A stretch of DNA of 64,000 bases. Origin: Pseudomonas sp. dw_612. GTDB taxonomy: Bacteria; Pseudomonadota; Gammaproteobacteria; Pseudomonadales; Pseudomonadaceae. Positions 1-8,699 of this stretch are shown one piece after another. Below the pieces are notes generated by a model. It searched no databases. It was not told the origin of the DNA and worked only from the letters and a program-made list of their open reading frames with translations. Numbering within the stretch: the first letter of the stretch is position 1; every line of letters starts with the position of its first letter. Made by a program: the position numbers and the translations under genes. The stretch spans positions 92,988 to 156,987 of the forward strand of contig NZ_JAAVVC010000017.1 in the NCBI RefSeq assembly GCF_018449725.1, in the 5' to 3' direction.

Positions 1-505
1 GCAGGCAGATGAAATCGGCGCTCGGCGAGTTGGTGATCCACATTTTGCTGCCGTTGATCACGTAATCGTCGCCGTCCTTGCGCGCGGTGGTTTTCAACCC
101 GGCGACATCGGAACCGGCGCCGACTTCCGAGACGCCGATGCAGCCGACCTGCTCGCCGGTGATCGCCGGACGCAGGAACTCTTCACGCAACTCATCGGAG
201 CCGAAGCGGGCGAGGGCCGGGGTGCACATGTCGGTCTGCACGCCGATGGACATCGGGATCCCACCGCAATGAATGGTGCCGAACTCTTCGGCGGCGACGA
301 TCGAATAACTGTAATCCAGGCCCATGCCGCCGAATTTTTCGGGTTTGGAGATGCCCAGCAGACCGAGGTCGCCAGCCTTGCGGAAGAGCTCATGGATCGG
401 AAAACGCCCGGCCTTTTCCCATTCCTCGACGTGCGGGTTGATCTCGTGATCGACGAATTGGCGAACGGTACGGCGCAGTGCTTCGTGTTCCTGGGTGAAG
501 ATCAT
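1..505 (-). CDS. atuD: AtuD-type acyl-CoA dehydrogenase (citronellyl-CoA dehydrogenase), 3' end cut by window
   Basis: Flavin-dependent acyl-CoA dehydrogenase expected to desaturate citronellyl-CoA in acyclic terpene catabolism. The reading frame is open from the ATG at 505 to the window edge, giving 168 residues of a protein that is usually near 385. It starts MIFTQEHEALRRTV and carries the N-terminal helical domain followed by the GVSEVGAGSDVAG and KMWITN segments that line the flavin in this family. A GGAG ribosome site lies 8-11 bases before the ATG. It follows atuC by 24 bases on the same strand, in the atuA-B-C-D order known from P. aeruginosa. The family is clear from sequence; the citronellyl-CoA specificity is inferred from the neighbours. 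Confidence 0.85.
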   Translation of the reverse strand, partial: MIFTQEHEALRRTVRQFVDHEINPHVEEWEKAGRFPIHELFRKAGDLGLLGISKPEKFGGMGLDYSYSIVAAEEFGTIHCGGIPMSIGVQTDMCTPALARFGSDELREEFLRPAITGEQVGCIGVSEVGAGSDVAGLKTTARKDGDDYVINGSKMWITNSPSADFICL

Positions 506-529
506 TTTTATTGTTCTCCTGAGCGCCGC

Positions 530-2146
530 TTAGAAGCGGGCGACACCAAAACTATTGGCTTGCAGCGGCCGAACCTCGGCCTCCTGGCAGATATCCAGCA
601 AATACCCGAGCAACGTCCGGGTGTCCCGCGGATCGATCAACCCGTCGTCCCACAAACTGGCGCTGCCGTAGAGCGCGGTGGACTGGCTGTCGAGTTTCTG
701 CGCGGTGACCTGCTCCAGCATGTCGAGCATTTTCGGGTCCGGCACCAATCCATCCTTGAGCTGTTTGGCCTCGGTGACGATCCGCAGCACTTTGCCGGCC
801 TGGGCGCCGCCCATTACGGCGGTGCGGCTGTTGGGCCAGGCGAAGATGAAGCGCGGGTCGAGGCCGCGGCCGCACATCGCATAGTTGCCGGCGCCGTAGG
901 AACCGCCGACGACGATGGTCAATTTCGCCACCCGGGCATTGGCTACCGCCTGAATCATCTTCGCGCCGTGCTTGATCACGCCTTGCTGTTCCGACTCGGT
1001 GCCGACCATGAACCCGGTGGTGTTGTGGAAAAACAGCAGCGGCGTCTGGCTCTGGTCGCACAGCTGAATGAACTGTGCAGCCTTGCTCGCGCCCTTGGGC
1101 GTGATCGGGCCGTTGTTGCCGATGAAGCCGCAGGCGCGACCCTGGATTTTCAGGTGACCGCAAATGGTTTGCTGATCAAACTCGCTCTTGAATTCGAGGA
1201 AGTTCGACGCATCGGCGATCCGGGCAATGATTTCGCGCACGTCGTAGGGTTTTTTCGGATCGTCCGGGATCAGGCCCAGTAATTCGTCGATGGGGTAGAG
1301 CGGTTCTTTCCACTGCGGCTCGGGCAGCCACGGCAGATGCTCGTTCCACGACAACGAGCTGACAATCTCGCGCACCAGACGCACACCGTCGGCGTCGTTC
1401 TCCGCCAGGTACTCAGCCGTGCCGGCGGTTTGAGCGTGCATCTCGGCGCCGCCCAGTTCCTCATCGGTGGCGACTTCGCCGGTGGCGGCTTTCAGCAGCG
1501 GCGGGCCGGCGAGAAACAGCTTGGCCTTGCCGCGCACCACCACCACGTAATCGGACAAACCCGGTTGATACGCGCCGCCCGCCGTGGCCGAGCCGTGGAC
1601 CACGGTGATTTGCGGCAACCCCATGGCCGACATCCGCGCCTGATTGGCAAAGCTGCGCGCACCTTCGATGAAAATCTCGGCGGCGTAATTGAGATTGGCG
1701 CCGCCGCTTTCGGCCAGAGTGATCACCGGCAGTTTGTTTTCCATGGCGATCTGTTGCAGGCGCAGGGATTTTTTCAAGCCGCTGGGGGAAATGGTCCCGC
1801 CCTTGATCGCGCTGTTGTTCGCCACCACCAGCACCCGCACGCCGGACACGTAACCGATCCCGGCAATCAAGCCGCCGCCGGCGGAACTGCCGTCCTTGTC
1901 GTCGTGCAATTTATAGCCGGCCAGGCTCGCCAGTTCGAGGAACGGTGCGCCGGGATCGAGCAGCAGGTTGAGGCGTTCACGGGGCAACAATTGGCCGCGT
2001 TTGTCGAACCTGGCCTTGGCTTCGGCGGCTTTGTTCAGCAGGTTCTGTTCGAGTTGGCGGACGTGTTCGATACCCACCAGCATCGCCGCGCGGTTTTGTG
2101 CGAACTGTTCGCTGAACGGGTCGATCTGGGACTCGATCACCGGCAT
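530..2146 (-). CDS. atuC: Geranyl-CoA carboxylase beta (carboxyltransferase) subunit AtuC
   Basis: Biotin-dependent carboxyltransferase subunit of 538 residues, the normal length for beta subunits of methylcrotonyl- or geranyl-CoA carboxylase. Both crotonase-like halves are present: an N-terminal half with AESGGANL and ATAGGAYQPG, and a C-terminal half with GFMVGTESEQQG, GGSYGAGNYAMCGR and VMGGAQAGKV. It would transfer carboxyl from biotin on the alpha subunit AtuF to cis-geranyl-CoA. No alpha subunit gene is in the window; in P. aeruginosa atuE and atuF follow atuD, so it is probably just beyond the left edge. It starts 3 bases after atuB. The leucine pathway homologue LiuB is the main alternative; the atuA/atuB context decides for AtuC. 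Confidence 0.88.
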   Translation of the reverse strand: MPVIESQIDPFSEQFAQNRAAMLVGIEHVRQLEQNLLNKAAEAKARFDKRGQLLPRERLNLLLDPGAPFLELASLAGYKLHDDKDGSSAGGGLIAGIGYVSGVRVLVVANNSAIKGGTISPSGLKKSLRLQQIAMENKLPVITLAESGGANLNYAAEIFIEGARSFANQARMSAMGLPQITVVHGSATAGGAYQPGLSDYVVVVRGKAKLFLAGPPLLKAATGEVATDEELGGAEMHAQTAGTAEYLAENDADGVRLVREIVSSLSWNEHLPWLPEPQWKEPLYPIDELLGLIPDDPKKPYDVREIIARIADASNFLEFKSEFDQQTICGHLKIQGRACGFIGNNGPITPKGASKAAQFIQLCDQSQTPLLFFHNTTGFMVGTESEQQGVIKHGAKMIQAVANARVAKLTIVVGGSYGAGNYAMCGRGLDPRFIFAWPNSRTAVMGGAQAGKVLRIVTEAKQLKDGLVPDPKMLDMLEQVTAQKLDSQSTALYGSASLWDDGLIDPRDTRTLLGYLLDICQEAEVRPLQANSFGVARF

Positions 2147-2149
2147 GGC

Positions 2150-3034
2150 TTATTCCTTGTCCTTGAGCACGTCGGGCCGCAGTACATCGGGTAAGTACGC
2201 GCGGTGGAAACCGTTGTACGACTCACTGTTCTGCGCTTTGTGGATCGGCCACGCCCGACCGCCCAGGCTCGCCGCACCGTCGATGCGCAGCGTACTGCCA
2301 CTGACAAACGCCGCTGCCGGGCTGAGCAGGAACACAATCGCCGCGCTGACTTCCGATTCAGTGCCAATCCGTTTCAGCGGCACATGCTCGCGCAATGTCG
2401 GAATCACTGCCTTGAACGCACCTTCGTAAGTGTCCATGCCGCTGGAGGCGATCCATCCCGGCGCCACCGCGTTGACCCGCACCCCGGCGTAACCCCATTC
2501 GAACGCAGCGGTCTTGGTCAGGTTGTCCATGCCCGAGCGCGACGCACCCGAATGGCCCATGCCGGGCATGCCGCCCCACATGTCGGCGAGCATGTTGACG
2601 ATGGCCCCGCCGTGTTTGCTCATGGACTGATTGAACACTTCCCGGGCCATCAGGAAACCGCCCACCAGGTTGGTGCGCATCACGGTTTCGAAACCCTTTT
2701 GATTGATCGAGGCCAGTGGCGACGGGAACTGTCCGCCGGCATTGTTGACCAGCCCGTGGATCGGTCCGAACAGACGGATCAACTCGCTGACCAGATGCTT
2801 GACCGCTTCTTCCTCACGGATATCACAGGTCTTCCAGTCAGCCTTGCCGCCATCCTCGGCAATCTCGGTGGCGACGTTTCTCAGTTTGTCGGCATTGCGT
2901 CCCACCAGCAGCACATGGGCGCCGAGGGCCGCCAGTTCGTGGGCGGTGCAACGGCCGATGCCGCTGCCGCCGCCGGTGACAATGATGGTTTGGCCAGCGA
3001 ACAGATCGGGTTTGAAAATCGAGTCGTAAGCCAT
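2150..3034 (-). CDS. atuB: Short-chain dehydrogenase AtuB
   Basis: SDR-family oxidoreductase of 294 residues with the NAD(P) motif TGGGSGIG at residues 20-27 and NNAGG at 97-101. Where classical SDRs have YxxxK, this protein reads S-G-A-S-R (162-166), so the catalytic Tyr and Lys are both replaced, a pattern like that of 2,4-dienoyl-CoA reductase-type SDRs. It lies between atuA and atuC with gaps of 12 and 3 bases, so the genes are surely cotranscribed. AtuB is thought to oxidise terpene alcohol or aldehyde intermediates, but its reaction is not settled. The identification is by position plus family; the substrate is inference. Confidence 0.82.
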   Translation of the reverse strand: MAYDSIFKPDLFAGQTIIVTGGGSGIGRCTAHELAALGAHVLLVGRNADKLRNVATEIAEDGGKADWKTCDIREEEAVKHLVSELIRLFGPIHGLVNNAGGQFPSPLASINQKGFETVMRTNLVGGFLMAREVFNQSMSKHGGAIVNMLADMWGGMPGMGHSGASRSGMDNLTKTAAFEWGYAGVRVNAVAPGWIASSGMDTYEGAFKAVIPTLREHVPLKRIGTESEVSAAIVFLLSPAAAFVSGSTLRIDGAASLGGRAWPIHKAQNSESYNGFHRAYLPDVLRPDVLKDKE

Positions 3035-3046
3035 GGCAGCGGTCCT

Positions 3047-4849
3047 CTAGTTGACCTGGTCGGCAATGCTCTGGGGCACCGGAATCTGCATCTCCAGCAA
3101 TTGTTGGGCGAAGGCTTTGCCTTGCGGATCGATCCGCAGACTGGCCACGCCGCCACCGCCGAGGGCGTTTTCCAGCAGGAAATTCAAGCTGTGGGTGCCG
3201 GGCAAATACCAGCGCTCGACACGTCCGTGGACCGGGTCGAGCACGTGGCTCATCCAGTCGACGATCACCTCCGGCGTCAGCGCTTCGGCAATCCACGGCA
3301 GAAACTGCGGCTGACGCGCCATGACCCCGATATTGCTGTGGTTGCCCTTGTCGCCGGAGCGGGCCACCGCGAGTTTGACCAGCGCGACACTGGCGTCGGC
3401 GCGCCCGGTGGGTTTGGGTGGCTCAAACGGCACGGGCAAATCAGCGGGGTCGAGCGCATCGAGGGCGGGCAGGACGCACGGATGGCGTTGACCCTTGAGA
3501 TCAATCTCCAGCGTGCAGGTGGTTTTGTCGATCAGGAACGAGAACAGCCGGATCAGCGGATACACCGTCGGCCGGCCGCCGACGATCCCGGTCAACCCCG
3601 GGGCCATGCCGGTGGCGGCCTGGGCGATTTCCCGGGAGAACACAATCAGCGCCTGTTTGCTCGGATGGCGCACGGCGAGTTTGATCACCACTTCGCGGCT
3701 GTCCTGGCGTTGGCCGTGAGGACCGTAGGTGGCCTCGCTGCCGAGCAATTCGATATTCACTTCGCTATAAGGCGCCCAGCCGCGCTGGCTGAAAATCTCC
3801 GACGTCTTGTTGATGATTGCTTCGCTGACCCGCCGGGCCTTGTCCACCGCATCGATCCCGGCGATCAGGCAACTGGCGGTGCAGCGGAAACCGTCCGGGT
3901 AGGTGGCGCTGACCTTGTATTGATCCGTCGGCGGCAAACCTTTGGCGCCGTGCACCTGCACCGCGTTTTTGCCCTGCTGTTGAAGTTTGACCTGACTGAA
4001 ATCGCAGACCACGTCCGGCAGCAGATAGGCCCGAGGGTCGCCGATCTCATAGAGCATCTGCTCGCCGACGGTCAGCGGCGTGACCAGCCCGCCGGAGCCT
4101 TCGGGTTTGCTGACGATGAACTGGCTGTCGGCGCTGACTTCGACGATGGGAAAGCCGATGTGCTCGTAGTCTGGCACCTCGCGCCAATCGGTGAAGTTGC
4201 CGCCGGTGCACTGCGCGCCGCACTCGATGATGTGCCCGGCCAGTGCGGCCTGGGCCAGTTTGTCGTAGTCGTGCCACGACCAGCCGAACTCATGCACCAG
4301 CGCGGCGCTGACCACGGCGCTGTCGACCACCCGCCCGGTGATCACGATGTCTGCCCCCAGGCGCAAGGCTTCGACAATGCCTGGCGCGCCGAGATACGTA
4401 TTGGTGGACACGCACATCGGCGGCAACGGCGCGCCGCTGAACATTTCGCGGATGCCTTGGCTGCTGAGCGATTTGAATTGAGGTTGCAGGTCATCGCCCA
4501 GCAACACGGCGATCTTCAGCGCCACACCCGCTTTGTCGCACGCCGCTTGCAGGGCGGCGGCGCAAGCTTGCGGGTTGACTCCACCGGCGTTGCTGATGAC
4601 GCGAATGTTCTGCTCGGCGAGTTGCGGCAGCAAAGGGCCGAGGACGTCAATGAAGTCGCTGGCGTAGCCGGCCTGGGGATCTTTCATCCGCGCGCCGGCC
4701 ATGATCGACAGGGTGATCTCGGCCAGGTAATCGAACACCAGATAGTCCAGGCGCCCGGCTGCTACCAATTGCGCGGCGGCGGTCGAGGTGTCGCCCCAGA
4801 AGGCACTGGCGCAACCGATGCGGATGGTTTTTGGCACAGTCAACTCCAT
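3047..4849 (-). CDS. atuA: Acyclic terpene utilization protein AtuA (DUF1446 family)
   Basis: Protein of 600 residues from the DUF1446/AtuA family, which is required for growth on citronellol and geraniol but has no proven reaction. The ATG at 4849 is chosen over an upstream one at 4888 because GGAG sits 8 bases before it and the protein then begins MELTVPKTIRIGCASAFWG, the conserved family start. A C-terminal portion after about residue 480 resembles the extra domain seen in longer members. It is the first gene of the leftward atu operon and is divergent from atuR across a 178-base gap with two operators. Confidence 0.9.
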   Translation of the reverse strand: MELTVPKTIRIGCASAFWGDTSTAAAQLVAAGRLDYLVFDYLAEITLSIMAGARMKDPQAGYASDFIDVLGPLLPQLAEQNIRVISNAGGVNPQACAAALQAACDKAGVALKIAVLLGDDLQPQFKSLSSQGIREMFSGAPLPPMCVSTNTYLGAPGIVEALRLGADIVITGRVVDSAVVSAALVHEFGWSWHDYDKLAQAALAGHIIECGAQCTGGNFTDWREVPDYEHIGFPIVEVSADSQFIVSKPEGSGGLVTPLTVGEQMLYEIGDPRAYLLPDVVCDFSQVKLQQQGKNAVQVHGAKGLPPTDQYKVSATYPDGFRCTASCLIAGIDAVDKARRVSEAIINKTSEIFSQRGWAPYSEVNIELLGSEATYGPHGQRQDSREVVIKLAVRHPSKQALIVFSREIAQAATGMAPGLTGIVGGRPTVYPLIRLFSFLIDKTTCTLEIDLKGQRHPCVLPALDALDPADLPVPFEPPKPTGRADASVALVKLAVARSGDKGNHSNIGVMARQPQFLPWIAEALTPEVIVDWMSHVLDPVHGRVERWYLPGTHSLNFLLENALGGGGVASLRIDPQGKAFAQQLLEMQIPVPQSIADQVN

Positions 4850-4879
4850 GCTCAGCTCCGACAGAAGTGCTTCGAGACT

Positions 4880-4940
4880 ACCAAGCAAGCGCTTGGTTTG
4901 TAAACGCCCAAAATATCTTCACCCCAAGCGCTTGCTTGGT
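4880..4940. promoter_or_regulatory. Twin AtuR operators between atuA and atuR
   Basis: Two copies of one 16-base element lie in opposite orientation: CCAAGCAAGCGCTTGG at 4881-4896 and its exact reverse complement at 4924-4939. Each copy is itself nearly palindromic around AAGCGCTT. The centres are 43 bases apart, about four helical turns. AtuR of P. aeruginosa is published as a repressor that binds two inverted repeats in this same intergenic region, so these are very likely its sites, repressing both atuA and atuR. Confidence 0.85.
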
Positions 4941-5027
4941 CGCCCCGGCCAGCTTAAATTGCCCGCGCAACCCCGCTGTTTTAGCGGCGAGCGGCGCATC
5001 TGACTGAACGACTGTAGGAGAGAACGG

Positions 5028-5654
5028 GTGGACGAGCAAAAAGCCCTGAGGGTGATGCGCGAATTGGTCGACAACGGCCAATTGACCGACCCGGACAGTG
5101 CCCGTGGCAAACTGCTGCAAGTGGCGGCTCACCTGTTCCGCAATAAAGGCTATGAACGCACCACGGTGCGGGATCTGGCCAGTGCGGTGGGCATTCAGTC
5201 GGGCAGTATTTTTCATCACTTCAAAAGCAAGGACGAGATCCTGCGCGCGGTGATGGAAGAAACCATTCGTTACAACACCGCGTTGATGCAGGCCGCCCTG
5301 GCCGAGGCTGGCAACGTGCGTGAGAGGGTGCTGGCGCTGATCCGTTGCGAATTGCAGTCGATCATGGGCGGCAGCGGCGAAGCGATGGCGGTGCTGGTCT
5401 ACGAATGGCGTTCGTTGTCCGCGCAAGGGCAAGTCCATGTGCTGGCCCTGCGGGACATTTATGAAGAAATCTGGTTGCACGTGCTGGGGGAGGCCAAGGA
5501 CGCCGGGTTTATCCGCGGCGATGTGTTCATCACTCGGCGCTTCCTGACGGGCGCCTTGTCCTGGACCACCACCTGGTTTCGCGCCGGCGGCAGCATGAGC
5601 CTTGAACAATTGGCTGAAGAGGCACTGATTCTGGTGCTGGAAGAGAAGCAGTAA
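5028..5654 (+). CDS. atuR: TetR-family repressor AtuR
   Basis: TetR-family regulator of 208 residues. The start is the GTG at 5028, with AGGAGA 9 bases upstream. The N-terminal extension of about 25 residues is followed by the helix-turn-helix at roughly residues 45-70, including TTVRDLASAVGIQSGSIFHHF. The rest is the usual helical ligand-binding and dimerisation domain. Its divergent position to atuA and the twin palindromes between them match AtuR, the repressor of the terpene cluster whose inducer is probably a terpenoid acyl-CoA. It is expected to repress itself as well. Confidence 0.88.
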   Translation: MDEQKALRVMRELVDNGQLTDPDSARGKLLQVAAHLFRNKGYERTTVRDLASAVGIQSGSIFHHFKSKDEILRAVMEETIRYNTALMQAALAEAGNVRERVLALIRCELQSIMGGSGEAMAVLVYEWRSLSAQGQVHVLALRDIYEEIWLHVLGEAKDAGFIRGDVFITRRFLTGALSWTTTWFRAGGSMSLEQLAEEALILVLEEKQ

Positions 5655-5684
5655 GCCGTCTATCTCGACGATAAACTGGCTAAG

Positions 5685-5700
5685 TAGGCGAAACCGCCTA
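5685..5700. terminator. Short stem-loop after atuR
   Basis: TAGGCG-AAAC-CGCCTA is a perfect 6-base stem with a tetraloop, 31 bases after the atuR stop. No T-run follows at once, so termination is uncertain. Confidence 0.25.
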
Positions 5701-5746
5701 GCTTGAATGCATTGATGCGTATTTTTCCGGGGAGTGGGTTGTTTTG

Positions 5747-6541
5747 ATGTCTTCGCCAAGTTGGACGGTCTCGCGGCTTTTGCTGGCGGCACTTGCGGTG
5801 CTATGGGTGTTGCCGTCCCAGGCGGCGCAACAGGTGCGCGTCGGTGCCGCGCATTTTCCGCCTTACACCGTGCGCCCGGAGTCCGGCGCCGACACCGGTT
5901 TGTTGCCGCAATTGGTCGAAGCCTTGAATCAATTGCAAACCGATTACCAATTCGTGCTGGTGCCGACCTCCATTCCCCGGCGTTTCGGTGATTTCAAGCA
6001 GGGCCGGGTGGACATGGCGATCTTCGAGAACCCGGAGTGGGGCTGGAAAGACATTCCTCACACCACCGTCGACATGGGCCTGGAAGACGCCGAGATTTTT
6101 GTCGCGCAACGCAAACCCGATCGTCAGCAGAGCTACTTTGCCGACCTCGCAGGCAAGCGTCTGGCCCTGTTCAGCGGCTATCACTACGAATTCGCCAATT
6201 TCAACGCCGACCCGAAATTCCTCGCACAGAATTACAACGCCACGCTGACCTATTCCCATGACAGCAACCTGCTGATGGTCTTGCGTGATCGCGCGGACAT
6301 TGCGTTGGTCACGCGCTCTTACCTGAGCGATTACCTGCTGCGCAACGAGAAAGTCGCCGATGAGTTGCTGGTGTCCCAGCGCATCGATCAGGTCTACCAC
6401 CACTACGCACTCCTGAGCCCGAGCGCGCCGATCAGTGGCCCGGCGTTCAGCAAGTTGCTGCAAGGCTTGCGCGACAATGGCCAGATGCTGAAGATTTTCG
6501 AGCCATACAAGATCGCCGTGGTGCCGGTGCCCAAGCCGTGA
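5747..6541 (+). CDS. Periplasmic solute-binding protein, family 3 type
   Basis: Secreted protein of 264 residues. A signal peptide is visible (a hydrophobic stretch ending LPSQAA at about residue 26), followed by the start of an amino-acid-binding-type domain (VRVGAAHFPPYTV) and a bilobal pattern ending near residue 260. The start is placed at the ATG at 5747; a TTG one codon upstream is in frame. There is no permease or ATPase gene beside it, so it may be an orphan binding protein or a sensor-like protein, as is common for this family in Pseudomonas. The ligand cannot be read from the sequence. It ends 99 bases before the pvdYII-like gene, which has its own promoter. Confidence 0.75.
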   Translation: MSSPSWTVSRLLLAALAVLWVLPSQAAQQVRVGAAHFPPYTVRPESGADTGLLPQLVEALNQLQTDYQFVLVPTSIPRRFGDFKQGRVDMAIFENPEWGWKDIPHTTVDMGLEDAEIFVAQRKPDRQQSYFADLAGKRLALFSGYHYEFANFNADPKFLAQNYNATLTYSHDSNLLMVLRDRADIALVTRSYLSDYLLRNEKVADELLVSQRIDQVYHHYALLSPSAPISGPAFSKLLQGLRDNGQMLKIFEPYKIAVVPVPKP

Positions 6542-6576
6542 AATGTGCAACAGATCGCGGATTTAACCCCTTCGCT

Positions 6577-6600
6577 TAAATTTCCCGCCCCGGCTCACGT
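6577..6600 (+). promoter_or_regulatory. PvdS (iron-starvation) promoter box upstream of the acetyltransferase gene
   Basis: TAAAT at 6577-6581, then exactly 16 bases, then CGT at 6598-6600. This is the form known for promoters read by the iron-starvation sigma factor PvdS. It lies 40 bases before the start codon at 6641. Confidence 0.85.
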
Positions 6601-6640
6601 CACATCGTTGAACTGTCGACGATTACTGTGAGCCCGACCC

Positions 6641-7654
6641 ATGTCCAATCTGAATGACCTGACTGCGCTGGCGTTGCCGTCAGGGCGCAGTCTTGTAGCC
6701 GATGAAACCGAAAGCCGGCTGAGCCTCAGCCTGGAAGGGCAGCCGCTGATTCGTTTGCGTCTGTCCCGCGAGCCCGAGTTGCACATCGAGGTTGAGGAGC
6801 GCTTCGGCCTGCCTCCCGGTCAGGCGTTCTGGGCGGCGTGCTATTGGCTGTTTGCCCGGGATCCGGATTGCCAGCGCCTGACCTGGCGTCTTGGCGAAGC
6901 GCCGACCGAAGCCCTGCGTAGCGGTTTATTGATCCCGACCGAAAAACCCGGCGAGTACCGCTGCGAGCGCACGCTGTTCTGGCAGTTGCCGCAGCCGTGG
7001 CTGGGGCAATCGCAGACCGACACTTATCCGCAGCAAATGATCATTAGCGCCGGCAAGCGTCATCCTCTGCGTCCGGCCAAACCCCGGGGTGAAGTCTATC
7101 GACGTTTCGACGCACGCCTCGGCGCGTGGATTTCATTGCGCAGCGTGGAAATCGAACAGGACCTGCCGCGCTTCAATCGCTGGCAGAACAGCCCGCGAGT
7201 CGCCAGTTTCTGGGAAGAGCAGGGCAGCCTCGAGAAGCATCGCGAGTACCTGAACAAGCTCGATGCGGACCCGCACACCCTGACGTTGATCGGTTGTTTC
7301 GATGATCAGCCGTTCGCTTACTTTGAAGCCTACTGGGCCAAGGAGGATCGCATCGCACCGTTCTATGACGCTGGTGATTACGACCGCGGCATCCACATGT
7401 TGGTGGGGGAGGAGGCGCATCGCGGCCCGCACAAAGTGGCGAGCTGGCTGTCAGCGCTGGTGCATTACCTGTTTCTCGACGATCCGCGCACCCAGCGCGT
7501 GGTCGCCGAGCCTCGCGCCGATAACGCCAAGATGATCGGGTACATGCACAACCAGTGTTTCCACTGCGAAAAAGAGTTCGACTTCCCGCACAAGCGGGCG
7601 GCGCTGATGGTGTTGGGGCGTGAGCGGTTTTTTGATCGGTGCAGGTTGGCCTGA
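6641..7654 (+). CDS. IucB/PvdYII-type acetyltransferase for pyoverdine
   Basis: Protein of 337 residues in the IucB/RhbD/AlcB group of siderophore acyltransferases. The C-terminal GNAT-like domain (about residues 145-335) carries FAYFEAYWAKEDR and the HRGPHKVASWL segment that marks this group. The likely reaction is N5-acetylation of N5-hydroxyornithine with acetyl-CoA, supplying acetyl-hydroxyornithine to the pyoverdine peptide. The perfect PvdS box just upstream and the neighbouring pvdS and pvdL support a role in pyoverdine synthesis. The corresponding gene near pvdS/pvdL in other fluorescent pseudomonads has been called pvdY or pvdYII; I leave the symbol open because the naming is inconsistent. 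Confidence 0.8.
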   Translation: MSNLNDLTALALPSGRSLVADETESRLSLSLEGQPLIRLRLSREPELHIEVEERFGLPPGQAFWAACYWLFARDPDCQRLTWRLGEAPTEALRSGLLIPTEKPGEYRCERTLFWQLPQPWLGQSQTDTYPQQMIISAGKRHPLRPAKPRGEVYRRFDARLGAWISLRSVEIEQDLPRFNRWQNSPRVASFWEEQGSLEKHREYLNKLDADPHTLTLIGCFDDQPFAYFEAYWAKEDRIAPFYDAGDYDRGIHMLVGEEAHRGPHKVASWLSALVHYLFLDDPRTQRVVAEPRADNAKMIGYMHNQCFHCEKEFDFPHKRAALMVLGRERFFDRCRLA

Positions 7655-7693
7655 GGCGTAGGGCTCAAGATCCGTTGCGGTCTTGAGTACGCC

Positions 7694-7757
7694 ATCGCGA
7701 GCAAGCTCGCTCCCACAGGGTTTGCGCTGAACCTGTGGGAGCGAGCTTGCTCGCGAT
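7694..7757. repeat. REP pair (REPIN), GCTCGCTCCCACA family
   Basis: An inverted repeat of about 26-base arms (atcgcgagcaagctcgct and its complement) around a short loop, between two convergent genes (the acetyltransferase and pvdS). It is typical of Pseudomonas REPINs and may also act as a transcript-end hairpin. Confidence 0.85.
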
Positions 7758-7780
7758 TGGGGCAACGAAAATCTCAGATA

Positions 7781-8329
7781 TCAACGCCGGGCAAACGTAT
7801 CCGCCCGACTGCCCGACACCTTGCGGCAGTGCACCAGCGCATCGCGAATCATGAAATTCACCAGGGTCGGCGAGACGCCGAGTTCCTTGGCGATGTCCTT
7901 TTGCGGCACGCCGTGCAGGCGGTACATCTCGAAGGCGTAGCGCGTGCGGCTGGGCAGCTCGGTCAGCGCGTCGGCGATGTGTTCCAGGGTCGAGAAATTG
8001 ATGTGCGAGGTTTCTGGCGAAGCGCCCTGGATCACCACGTTCAGACCTTCCTCTTCCGGGCCTGAATACTTCTGCTCCAGTGCCTGTTTGCGGTAGTGAT
8101 CGATCGCCAGGTTGCGCACGATCTGGAACAGGTAACTGAGCTGAGCCTTGAATGAAGAGGTGATCTGCGGCGCCGATTGCAGCCGGAAGAACGCATCTTG
8201 CACCACGTCTTCAGCCCGCGACCGGCAGCCAGTAATGCGGGCTGCAATTTTGACCAGAATCAGTCGGTTGTCGACAAAGGCCTGAAGTAGCGGTGAATCG
8301 CACCTGCTTGTGGATACTTGTTCCGTCAT
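7781..8329 (-). CDS. pvdS: Iron-starvation sigma factor PvdS
   Basis: ECF sigma factor of 182 residues that directs RNA polymerase to pyoverdine genes under iron limitation. Region 2 is seen as EDVVQDAFFRL with SYLFQIVRNLAIDHYRK, and region 4 as LTELPSRTRYAFEMYRLHG followed by the helix-turn-helix KDIAKELGVSPTLVNFMI. The ATG at 8329 is chosen because it gives the family's usual length and start; the open frame extends 21 codons further. A near-perfect Fur box lies 85 bases upstream. PvdS activity is normally held by the anti-sigma factor FpvR, which is not in the window. Four matching promoter boxes are present at 6577, 8522, 30765 and 32301. Confidence 0.96.
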   Translation of the reverse strand: MTEQVSTSRCDSPLLQAFVDNRLILVKIAARITGCRSRAEDVVQDAFFRLQSAPQITSSFKAQLSYLFQIVRNLAIDHYRKQALEQKYSGPEEEGLNVVIQGASPETSHINFSTLEHIADALTELPSRTRYAFEMYRLHGVPQKDIAKELGVSPTLVNFMIRDALVHCRKVSGSRADTFARR

Positions 8330-8413
8330 GGAAATCACCTTGCTGCAAATAGGGTTGCGGGACGACAAGCGGTTCGGAGGCGTCCTACACATCGAGCGAC
8401 AAATTATGTTGAA

Positions 8414-8428
8414 TGATAATGATTGTCA
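8414..8428. promoter_or_regulatory. Fur box of pvdS
   Basis: TGATAAT-G-ATTGTCA matches the 7-1-7 Fur consensus TGATAAT-N-ATTATCA with one mismatch. It lies 85 bases upstream of the pvdS start, where iron-loaded Fur should block transcription. Confidence 0.85.
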
Positions 8429-8521
8429 ATTGAGAAAGAGAATTAATGCTCCACAAAAGTGCAGAGTGCGAACTGCGACACGCTGTCGCGCCCGGCCCTG
8501 TTGGGGTTGAAGCCTGCCGAC

Positions 8522-8545
8522 TAATTATTTCAAGACATCAATCGT
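8522..8545 (+). promoter_or_regulatory. PvdS box of pvdL
   Basis: TAATT at 8522-8526, 16 bases, CGT at 8543-8545. It differs by one base from the TAAAT form. It lies 154 bases before the pvdL start, so the mRNA has a long leader of roughly 145 bases. The 370 bases between pvdS and pvdL otherwise hold only the Fur box and no other gene. Confidence 0.78.
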
Positions 8546-8699
8546 TCTCATTGGTGAATGGTTCCGGACACGTCCCGGCCAAAACAGCATTCCCAAGCCT
8601 TGCGCGGTCGGCGAAGACCGCGCCCTGCACGCCATTTGTATGAGCGTGACGTAGGAAAACCGATTCCAACTTGCAAGCCGAATTCAGGCAGGAAACCTC

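Noticed and set aside
2204..4903. Open frame of 899 codons on the plus strand opposite atuA/atuB
   Set aside because: It is antisense to well-supported genes, its translation is rich in Arg, Gln, Gly and His with no family pattern, and such frames arise from high GC at the third codon position.
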